From Actinomycetota bacterium (lineage in GTDB: Bacteria; Actinomycetota; Thermoleophilia; Gaiellales; Gaiellaceae): a DNA stretch of 5,338 bases. Made by a program: the position numbers and the translations under genes. This document shows, one piece after another, positions 1 through 5,338 of the stretch (position 1 is the first letter of the stretch; every line of letters begins with the position of its first letter). The stretch covers positions 1 to 5,338 of the forward strand of contig JACCWU010000004.1 of assembly GCA_013697465.1 (NCBI GenBank). Direction: 5' to 3'. The notes below the pieces were generated by a model. That model was not told where the DNA came from and ran no database searches. It saw only the letters and a program-made list of their open reading frames with translations.

Positions 1-1
1 C

Positions 2-3000
2 GAGAAGTTCATCGGCGATGCCGTCATGGCCCTCTTCGGCGCCCCGGTCGCCCACGAGGACGACCCCGAGCGTGCGGTCCGGGCGTGCCTCGCCATTCGC
101 GACTGGGCGGTCGAGGAGGACGACGTCCAGGTGCGAATCGCGGTGACGACCGGCGAAGCGCTCATCCGGCTGGACGCTCGCCCGGAGGCGGGCGAGGGAA
201 TGGCATCAGGCGACGTCGTCAACACCGCGGCGCGCCTGCAGAGCGCCGCACCCGTCAACGGAGTCCTCGCCGACGAGAAGACGTATCGCGCAACCCGTCA
301 GGTCATCGACTACCGAGAGGCGAAGGCCGTCGACGCCAAGGGCAAGGCCGAGCCGATCTCGGTTTGGGAGGCACTGAGCGCTCGGGCGCGATTCGGGGTC
401 GACGTGGCGCACGAGGCCCGCTCGGAGCTCGTCGGCCGCGAGCGCGAGCTCTCCGTCCTGCGCGACACGTTCGATCACGCCCGGCACGAGCGGGTACCCC
501 AGCTCGTCACGCTCGTCGGCGTACCCGGCATGGGCAAGAGCCGGCTCGTGTACGAGCTCTCGCGGATCGTCGACGCCGATCCAGAGCTCATCACCTGGCG
601 CCAGGGTCGCTGCCTCGCCTACGGCGACGGGGTCGCTTTTTGGGCGCTAGCGGAGGTCGTCAAGGCGCAGGCAGGTATCTCCGAGCGGGACACCGCGCCG
701 GAAGCTGCCGAGAAGCTCCATTCGGCTGTCGAGGACGCCTTCGAGGACTCCGGCGACGCTCGCTGGGTCGAGTCGCACCTTCGTCCGCTAGTAGGGCTGG
801 AGACCGATACAGGCCTCGGAGGCGACCGTCGCGGCGAGGCGTTTGCCGCCTGGCGACGCTTCCTCGAGGCCCTCGCCGAGCAACGCCCGTTCGTGCTCGT
901 GCTCGAGGATCTGCACTGGGCCGACGAGGGCCTGCTCGACTTCGTCGACGAGCTGGTCGACTGGCTGAGCGGTGTCCCTCTCCTCGTCGTTTGCAGCGCG
1001 AGGCCGGAGCTGCTCGAGCGCCGTCCCGGCTGGGGCGGCGGGAAGCTCAACGCCTCCACGCTCGGCCTCGCACCGCTCTCCCAGGAGCAGACCGCCCGCC
1101 TGATCTCGCAGATACTCGAGCGCGCCCTGCTCCCGGCCGAGATCCAGGAGGCGCTGCTGGAGCGTTCCGAGGGGAATCCGCTCTACGCAGAGCAGTTCGC
1201 CGAGCTCTACCTCGAACGCGGCTCGGCAGAGGACATGCCTCTTCCCGAGACACTGCAGGGGATCGTCGCCGCCCGCCTCGACGAGCTCTCGGCCGAGGCG
1301 AAGGCACTCCTGCAGGACGCAGCGGTCATCGGCAAGGTGTTCTGGACGGGTGCGCTGCGCAGAGACGAACGCGCGGCGACGCCACTCCTGCACGCACTCG
1401 AGCGCAAGGGGTTCCTGACGCGCCAGCGCCGGTCCTCGGTCGAGAGCGAGGGTGAATGGGCCTTCGCCCACATGCTCCTGCGCGACGTCGCATACGGACA
1501 GATTCCCCGTGCCGAGCGCGCCCACAAGCATCGCGAGACGGCGGAGTGGATCGAGAGCCTCGGTCGCACCGACGACCACGCCGAGTTGCTTTCCTTTCAC
1601 TGGAGCTCGGCGCTCGAGCTCGCGCGGGCCGCGGGACAGAATGCCGCTGACCTCGAGACGCCCACGCGCCTGGCCCTCCGCGCCGCCGGCGATCGCTCCT
1701 TCTCGGTCAACGCCTACCCGTCCGCCGCCGCCTACTACGAAGACGCGCTCTCCCTCTGGCCGGCGGACGAGGACGAAGAGCGGCCCAAGCTCCTCTACCG
1801 CTATGCAGACGCGCTCTACGTCGCAGACGACGAGCGCGCGCTCAGCGCGCTCGAAGACGCCCGAGACGCCCTGCTCGCCGCGGGCAACCGCGAGACGGCC
1901 GCCGAGGCCGAGATCTCGGTCTCGAGGATCTGGTGGAATCGCGGCCGAAAGGACGAAGCCTCGCTGCACGAGGCACGCGCAGAGGAGCTCGCAGGCAACG
2001 CAGTTTCCCCGGCGACCGCACGTGTCTTCGCGAGTATCGCCCGCACGCGGTCGATCGGCGGCGATCCGAACCAAGGCCTTCGCCTGGCGACGGAAGCGCT
2101 GGCGATGGCGGAAGCGCTCGAGCTCGACGAGCTGCGTGCGCATGCACTCACGACGATCGGGCTGTCCAAGGGGTACCTCGGCGACCCGACCGGCGCCCGC
2201 GATGTCGAACGGGCTCTCGAGCTTGCGCTTGCCGCCCACTCGCCCGTGGCCGGGGCGATCGCAAACAACGTGGCCGTCAACGCAATGTTCGACCTCGACC
2301 TGCAGCGAGCAGGTGAGCTCTTCGACGAGGCCCGACGGATCGCCGAGCGCTTCGGCGACGCCTCAGGCGTGCGCTGGCTGCGGGCTCAACAGACGGGCAT
2401 GGCGTACACATTCGGCGACTGGGACGAGGCGCTGCGAAGGGCGGACGAGTTCATCGCCGAGTGCGAGGCGTCGCCGCACTACCTGGAGACTGATGTCCGC
2501 GCCTTCCGCGGCAGGATCAGGGAGGGGCGAAACGACGTCGAAGGAGGCCTCGCCGACTACCGCCGGGGGGTCGATCTCGCACGCGACACCCAGGATCCGC
2601 AGGAGCTCCTGCCGCAGCTCGGAGCGGCCGCGCTGGCGTTCGAGACACATGGACGTCCCGAAGAGGCGCGTGCCCTCGCCCGGGAGGTGGTCGAGATCGC
2701 CCGCGCCTACCCGCCCGATGCAGTGTGGGGCTTGACGTACGAGTTTCTCTTCTCGCGTGTCGCGACCGACTTCGACTCGGAGCTTCGCGAGGCCTTGAAC
2801 GGTGCCCCGCCGTGGCCATGGAAGGACCTCGCGTTCGCCTGCCTCGACCGTCACTTCGTGCGCGCTGCCGAGATGTGGGCGGAGGCTGGGAGCCCGACGT
2901 GGGAGGCGCGGCTCCGGCTGCGGGCCGCGGAAGAGCTGATCGAGACGGGCCGTCGTGCGGCAGGTGAGGCCGAGCTCGCGAAAGCGCTCGCCTTCTATCG

Positions 3001-3061
3001 TACGGTCGGCGCGACACTTTTCATCCAGCGCGGCGAGCAGCTGCTGGCGAAGAGCGCCTAG
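2..3061 (+). CDS. Class III adenylate/guanylate cyclase – STAND/AAA ATPase – TPR fusion protein (5' truncated by window)
   Basis: This is a probable signal-transduction protein: a cyclic-nucleotide-forming domain fused to a nucleotide-dependent switch and a protein-binding scaffold. The frame is open from base 2, so the ATG at 26 is an internal Met and the true start is upstream; 1019 residues are visible (numbered here from base 2). Residues 1–125 are the second half of a class III cyclase. They hold K2 and D6 in EKFIGDAVMALFG (adenine-specifying Lys and second metal Asp) and D71, N74 and R78 in GDVVNTAARLQ (substrate Asp, transition-state Asn and Arg). The first metal Asp is outside the window. 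The ATPase begins near 141 (LVGRERE), with Walker A GVPGMGKS at 173–180, Walker B LVLEDLHWAD at 299–308 and a GNPLY motif near 392. From about 560 to the end it is Ala/Glu/Leu-rich and helical with TPR-like units (for example AYPSAAAYYEDAL near 571). No membrane segment is visible. The K/D pair suggests ATP rather than GTP as substrate. The ligand and output are unknown. Confidence 0.93.
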   Translation, partial: EKFIGDAVMALFGAPVAHEDDPERAVRACLAIRDWAVEEDDVQVRIAVTTGEALIRLDARPEAGEGMASGDVVNTAARLQSAAPVNGVLADEKTYRATRQVIDYREAKAVDAKGKAEPISVWEALSARARFGVDVAHEARSELVGRERELSVLRDTFDHARHERVPQLVTLVGVPGMGKSRLVYELSRIVDADPELITWRQGRCLAYGDGVAFWALAEVVKAQAGISERDTAPEAAEKLHSAVEDAFEDSGDARWVESHLRPLVGLETDTGLGGDRRGEAFAAWRRFLEALAEQRPFVLVLEDLHWADEGLLDFVDELVDWLSGVPLLVVCSARPELLERRPGWGGGKLNASTLGLAPLSQEQTARLISQILERALLPAEIQEALLERSEGNPLYAEQFAELYLERGSAEDMPLPETLQGIVAARLDELSAEAKALLQDAAVIGKVFWTGALRRDERAATPLLHALERKGFLTRQRRSSVESEGEWAFAHMLLRDVAYGQIPRAERAHKHRETAEWIESLGRTDDHAELLSFHWSSALELARAAGQNAADLETPTRLALRAAGDRSFSVNAYPSAAAYYEDALSLWPADEDEERPKLLYRYADALYVADDERALSALEDARDALLAAGNRETAAEAEISVSRIWWNRGRKDEASLHEARAEELAGNAVSPATARVFASIARTRSIGGDPNQGLRLATEALAMAEALELDELRAHALTTIGLSKGYLGDPTGARDVERALELALAAHSPVAGAIANNVAVNAMFDLDLQRAGELFDEARRIAERFGDASGVRWLRAQQTGMAYTFGDWDEALRRADEFIAECEASPHYLETDVRAFRGRIREGRNDVEGGLADYRRGVDLARDTQDPQELLPQLGAAALAFETHGRPEEARALAREVVEIARAYPPDAVWGLTYEFLFSRVATDFDSELREALNGAPPWPWKDLAFACLDRHFVRAAEMWAEAGSPTWEARLRLRAAEELIETGRRAAGEAELAKALAFYRTVGATLFIQRGEQLLAKSA
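3058..3061. other. Shared CTAG: overlapping stop codons of convergent genes
   Basis: The palindrome CTAG holds both stop codons. TAG at 3059–3061 ends the plus-strand cyclase-ATPase gene, and the complement of CTA at 3058–3060 gives TAG for the minus-strand dGTPase gene. The coding regions therefore overlap by four bases. I found no strong GC hairpin followed by a T-run on either strand near the junction, so any terminator must lie inside the opposing gene or be Rho-dependent. Confidence 0.95.
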
Positions 3062-4005
3062 ATCGACGCGACGTACGTAAGCGCGAAGCGGTCGGTCATG
3101 CCGGCGATGTAATCGACGATGTCGTCGACATCGTCGCCCCGCTCGACGAGGTTCGCGAAGATCCTGTGAATCACCTCATGCGCCCGAGCGTGCTCCGGGG
3201 CCGCCTGCGGCCCGAGGTACACGCGCTCGAACATGAACGCACGCAGCGAGAGCATCGCGTCTGCGACGTCCGGCGATTGGCGGATGTCGTCCATCCCTTC
3301 GGACGCTTCCACGATGTCGTGGACAAGCGTGTCGATACGGGCCGATCCCGTCGGACCAAGAACGGCAATCTCCTCGTGCGGAAGGTCGTCCTCGCTCAAG
3401 ATCCCGTACCGCACCGCGTCGTCGATGTCGTGGTTTATGTAGGCGACGCGATCGACGAGCTTCACGATCTTCCCTTCGAGCGTCTCCGGCTCCCGCTCCC
3501 CGGTGTGCGTGAGGATGCCGTCGCAGACCTCGTGCGTGAGGTTCAGCTCCCGGGCGATCCGGTGCGACTGCTCGTTGTGTCGAAAACGCCGACCGAAGCG
3601 CGCACGCAAGGCGTCGTCGAGCGCGTCCTCACCCGCGTGCCCGAACGGCGTGTGGCCCGTGTCGTGGCCGAGGCCGATCGCCTCCGTGAGGTCCTCATTC
3701 AGTCGCAACGCCCGAGCGACGACGCGGGAGATCGCGGTGGTCTCGAGCGTGTGAGTCATCCGCGTGCGGTAGTGGTCGCCGGCGGGGTCGATGAAGACCT
3801 GCGTCTTGCCCTTCAACCGGCGGAAGGGCTTCGAGTGGACGAGCCGGTCGCGGTCGCGCTGGAACGGCGTGCGGACGCTCGACTCCTCCTCGGGAAGCGC
3901 GCGTCCCCGCGTCTCGAACGAGCGCACCGAGAACGACGACAGACCTTCCTCCAGAACGCGGATCCGCAGCTCGAACGCGCTCCGCACAGGACGGGCAACC
4001 TCCAT
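3058..4005 (-). CDS. dgt: dGTPase-like HD-domain deoxynucleoside triphosphate triphosphohydrolase
   Basis: The family hydrolyses dNTPs (classically dGTP) to the deoxynucleoside and triphosphate, controlling cytosolic dNTP pools. The 315-residue product is slightly short but complete for the bacterial dGTPase-like family. Family blocks appear in order: RTPFQRDRDR (45–54), FRRLKGKTQVF (61–71), DHYRTRMTHTLE (77–88), GHDTGHTPFGHAGE (113–126), HNEQSHRI (143–150), ILTHTG (164–169) and LVDRVAYINHDIDD (183–196). The HD metal ligands H85, H114, D115 and D185 are all present. It is the last gene of the minus-strand operon, 4 bases after the transporter stop. The reading frame is open back to an ATG at 4152, but the 49 residues before Met 4005 look unlike the family and would overlap the transporter by 143 bases, so ATG 4005 was chosen. 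A GTG at 3987–3985 (residue 7), with GGAGG 11 bases upstream, is a possible alternative. Substrate preference cannot be read from sequence; many relatives act on several dNTPs. Confidence 0.95.
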   Translation of the reverse strand: MEVARPVRSAFELRIRVLEEGLSSFSVRSFETRGRALPEEESSVRTPFQRDRDRLVHSKPFRRLKGKTQVFIDPAGDHYRTRMTHTLETTAISRVVARALRLNEDLTEAIGLGHDTGHTPFGHAGEDALDDALRARFGRRFRHNEQSHRIARELNLTHEVCDGILTHTGEREPETLEGKIVKLVDRVAYINHDIDDAVRYGILSEDDLPHEEIAVLGPTGSARIDTLVHDIVEASEGMDDIRQSPDVADAMLSLRAFMFERVYLGPQAAPEHARAHEVIHRIFANLVERGDDVDDIVDYIAGMTDRFALTYVASI

Positions 4006-4012
4006 GTCGTCA
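4003..4012 (-). promoter_or_regulatory. MFS stop to dGTPase start junction (TGA-cgac-ATG)
   Basis: The transporter stop TGA (4012–4010) is followed by CGAC and the ATG of the dGTPase gene (4005–4003). The upstream bases (AACTACCC) have no Shine-Dalgarno-like stretch, which favours re-initiation from the transporter. The nearest GGAGG lies just inside the dGTPase reading frame (overlapping codons 1–3), 11 bases before a GTG at codon 7, so the true start could be that GTG. Confidence 0.65.
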
Positions 4013-5164
4013 GGGTAGTTGCGGCCGCGGATTCCGAGCGCCTCTTGGAAGCAGATGCGGGATCGTCGCGCCGACGAACATCGCGGAAAGAGCCAAGCCG
4101 AGAGCGGGATACCCACCGGCGGCGAGCGCAAGTCCACCCCCGGCCGCGCCAAGGAAGTATCCGAGCTGCAGCGCAGCCGTGCGAACCCCTGTCACCCCGA
4201 GAACCAGCTCGGGAGCGAGATCGAGTCCGGCGGCAGCTCCCGCGAGCGTCCGCCCTCCCGCGAGAAACGCCAGTACCGAGAAAGCCCCGAGGCTGAACCA
4301 CGTGGAGGGACGGAACGCGCCGAGCACGGCAACCGTGACGGCTGCCCCAAGCGCGAGCGCGACCAGGAGGGCACGTCCATGGTGATCGACCCAGCGGCGG
4401 AAGAGCAGATTCCCGGGTATGAGGACGAGAGCGCCGGCGCCGAGCACGAGCCCCGTCTCGCCGGACGAGAGCCCGTACGACTCGACGAAGAGCGCGCCGA
4501 TGAAGACAAGCGTTCCGGCCCAGGCCGAGTAGGCGAGCAACTCTCCGGTCGACCACCTCAACACGCCCGGGTGGGCGAGCACGCTGCGAACGTCAGCCCT
4601 TGTCGATGCGGGCGGCCCAGACACCCTGCCCGCGAGGGCTGCCAGGGCGACCAGGGAGAAGGCGAACGGCGCGGCGATCCAGGCGATCCTCCAGCTCGCC
4701 TCGCCCACGAGACCGGACAGGGGCATCCCGACGATCCAGGCGATTGGCGGGCCGAGAAGGACGACGGCAAGCACCCGGGAGCGGTCGGCCACGTTCGTCC
4801 AGTCGGCCACCGCGGCGATCGCAGCCGTATAGGAAAGACCGACTCCGATGCCGATCCCTAGCTGCGCGAGTGCAATCACTGCAAAGTCGGGGGCCGCGGC
4901 GCTGATTGCCGACGAGACCGCGAGGACCGCGAGACCGGCCCCGAGCAGCTCGCGCAGGCCGACCCGGGACGCGAGCAAGCCTGCGAAGAGTGCCGTCAGA
5001 CCGGCAGACAACCCAGACACCGTACGAAGCTGTCCCGCCGTCGCCGTCGAGACGTCGAGATCGGAGGCAAGCGCCGGCAGCACGGGAGTCAGGACAAGGA
5101 TCGCGGCCTGCGACGCTGCCAGGCAGAGGAGGAGCGTGACGGCGACCGTGCGCCGAGACTCCAT
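4010..5164 (-). CDS. Major facilitator superfamily (MFS) transporter, DHA1-like
   Basis: This is an integral inner-membrane secondary transporter, probably a proton-driven exporter of a small molecule. The 384 residues are the normal size for a 12-helix MFS protein. Hydrophobic segments lie at roughly 7–30, 46–66, 72–91, 93–120, 131–153, 158–180, 206–228, 235–255, 265–283, 288–312, 324–349 and 351–371, with a hydrophilic central loop near 181–205. The loop between helices 2 and 3 (GLLASRVGLRELLGAG, 62–77) is a degenerate MFS motif A with the usual Asp replaced by Ser. LLGPPIAWIVGMPLSG (136–151), followed by WRIAWI, resembles motif C and the helix 5/6 pattern of drug:H+ antiporter-like members. 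ATG 5164 was chosen because it begins just before helix 1 and overlaps the upstream dehydrogenase stop by one base; an in-frame ATG at 5203 lies inside the dehydrogenase and adds only a charged, non-family tail. No clear Shine-Dalgarno precedes it. The substrate is unknown; sugar or metabolite uptake cannot be excluded. Confidence 0.9.
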   Translation of the reverse strand: MESRRTVAVTLLLCLAASQAAILVLTPVLPALASDLDVSTATAGQLRTVSGLSAGLTALFAGLLASRVGLRELLGAGLAVLAVSSAISAAAPDFAVIALAQLGIGIGVGLSYTAAIAAVADWTNVADRSRVLAVVLLGPPIAWIVGMPLSGLVGEASWRIAWIAAPFAFSLVALAALAGRVSGPPASTRADVRSVLAHPGVLRWSTGELLAYSAWAGTLVFIGALFVESYGLSSGETGLVLGAGALVLIPGNLLFRRWVDHHGRALLVALALGAAVTVAVLGAFRPSTWFSLGAFSVLAFLAGGRTLAGAAAGLDLAPELVLGVTGVRTAALQLGYFLGAAGGGLALAAGGYPALGLALSAMFVGATIPHLLPRGARNPRPQLP

Positions 5165-5166
5165 CA
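5162..5166 (-). promoter_or_regulatory. TGATG stop–start overlap coupling SDR and MFS genes
   Basis: On the minus strand the sequence reads TGATG: TGA ends the dehydrogenase and ATG begins the transporter, sharing the A at 5164. The bases before it (ATCATCGTC) contain no purine-rich Shine-Dalgarno. Translation of the transporter therefore probably depends on ribosomes finishing the dehydrogenase. The overlap is seen directly; the coupling is inferred. Confidence 0.8.
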
Positions 5167-5338
5167 GACGATGATCGGAACGGTGCCGCCGTCGGCACTC
5201 CACGCCGCACCCGTCACGTACGAGGCGCGGTCGGAGCAGAGGAAGACGATCACGGCCGCGATCTCCTCGGGTCGGGCAAGACGGCCGAGCGGTCTTCCCT
5301 CCCCCCCCCGGCGGAGCACGTCGTCGCGGTCACCGCCC
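5164..5338 (-). CDS. Short-chain dehydrogenase/reductase (SDR), C-terminal fragment at window edge
   Basis: Only the last 57 residues and the TGA stop (5166–5164) are inside the window; the gene continues past 5338. I translated this by hand from the minus strand. The visible end carries the standard C-terminal signature of classical SDR enzymes: PLGRLARPEEIA, then VIVFLCSD, then SYVTGAAWSADGG, ending TVPIIV. The family are NAD(P)-dependent cytosolic oxidoreductases acting on alcohols, ketones, sugars, steroids or acyl thioesters. The cofactor glycine motif and the Ser-Tyr-Lys catalytic residues lie outside the window, so activity and substrate cannot be judged. It is the most upstream minus-strand gene seen and is joined to the transporter by a one-base overlap. 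A run of nine Gs on the coding strand (5309–5301) encodes part of RRGGEG; the frame is the same on both sides of it, so the gene looks intact here. Confidence 0.88.
   Translation of the reverse strand, partial: GGDRDDVLRRGGEGRPLGRLARPEEIAAVIVFLCSDRASYVTGAAWSADGGTVPIIV
5301..5309. repeat. Homopolymer tract of nine C (nine G on the coding strand of the SDR gene)
   Basis: Nine consecutive C on the plus strand, preceded by CCCT, lie within the dehydrogenase coding region and contribute Arg-Gly-Gly-Glu. Tracts of this length are prone to replication slippage and to sequencing-length errors. At the length shown, the SDR frame is continuous on both sides. Confidence 0.85.

Noticed and set aside
1831..1853. 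Perfect 8-bp inverted repeat (CGAGCGCG / CGCGCTCG) with a 7-base loop
   Set aside because: It lies within the TPR-like coding region and arises from alternating GC-rich codons for Glu, Arg, Ala and Leu. There is no T-run or gene boundary nearby, so it is not supported as a terminator or regulatory hairpin.
788..2239. Long minus-strand open frame (483 codons) opposite the cyclase-ATPase gene
   Set aside because: It lies wholly antisense to a gene with clear domain motifs, shows no recognisable motif of its own, and long antisense frames are expected in very GC-rich coding DNA.
3071..3078. ACGTACGT palindrome near the convergent junction, considered as a terminator or operator
   Set aside because: It is only an 8-base self-complementary sequence inside the dGTPase coding region, without a loop or T-tract.
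4021..4030. GC palindrome cluster (GCGGCCGCGG) close to the dGTPase start
   Set aside because: It encodes the Pro-Arg-Pro end of the transporter; no half-site pair or operator arrangement could be recognised.
3166..4296. Plus-strand open frame (376 codons) opposite the dGTPase gene and the end of the transporter
   Set aside because: Arg/Val/Glu-rich shadow translation spanning two real genes on the other strand, with no recognisable domain.
4019..4861. Plus-strand open frame (280 codons) opposite the transporter
   Set aside because: It is a charged, low-complexity shadow (Arg/Glu/Gly/Pro) of a membrane-protein gene; the hydrophobic helices are in the minus-strand frame.

Overview
The window is a dense, very GC-rich stretch of bacterial chromosome with four protein-coding genes, two of them cut by the window edges, and almost no non-coding DNA. 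The longest gap between genes is 4 bases. The base composition, strong G/C preference at third codon positions and gene types fit a high-GC actinobacterium. The cyclase–ATPase–TPR protein resembles architectures that I recall as abundant in Thermoleophilia (Gaiella/Solirubrobacter-like organisms). The lineage is inference, because no marker gene is present.

Left half, plus strand (2–3061): the 3' part of a large signalling protein. It carries the C-terminal half of a class III adenylate/guanylate cyclase domain, a P-loop STAND/AAA_16-type ATPase and a long helical TPR-like C-terminus. Its start lies upstream of the window.

Right half, minus strand (5338 down to 3058): a tightly packed set of three genes, read in the order short-chain dehydrogenase (C-terminal end only), MFS transporter, dGTPase-like HD phosphohydrolase. 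The dehydrogenase stop and transporter start share one base (TGATG). The transporter stop is 4 bases from the chosen dGTPase start. This spacing indicates one transcript with translational coupling.

The two halves converge and meet in the tetranucleotide CTAG at 3058–3061, which supplies the TAG stop codon of both the cyclase-ATPase gene and the dGTPase gene. No room is left between them for a conventional terminator, so transcripts from the two sides probably overlap in antisense.

I see no RNA gene, mobile element, CRISPR array, attachment site or evident promoter. I did not find a convincing undescribed system. The points most worth a second look are the shared-stop convergent junction, the intact cyclase catalytic residues in the fusion protein, the unusual company kept by the dGTPase gene, and a run of nine Gs inside the dehydrogenase gene.
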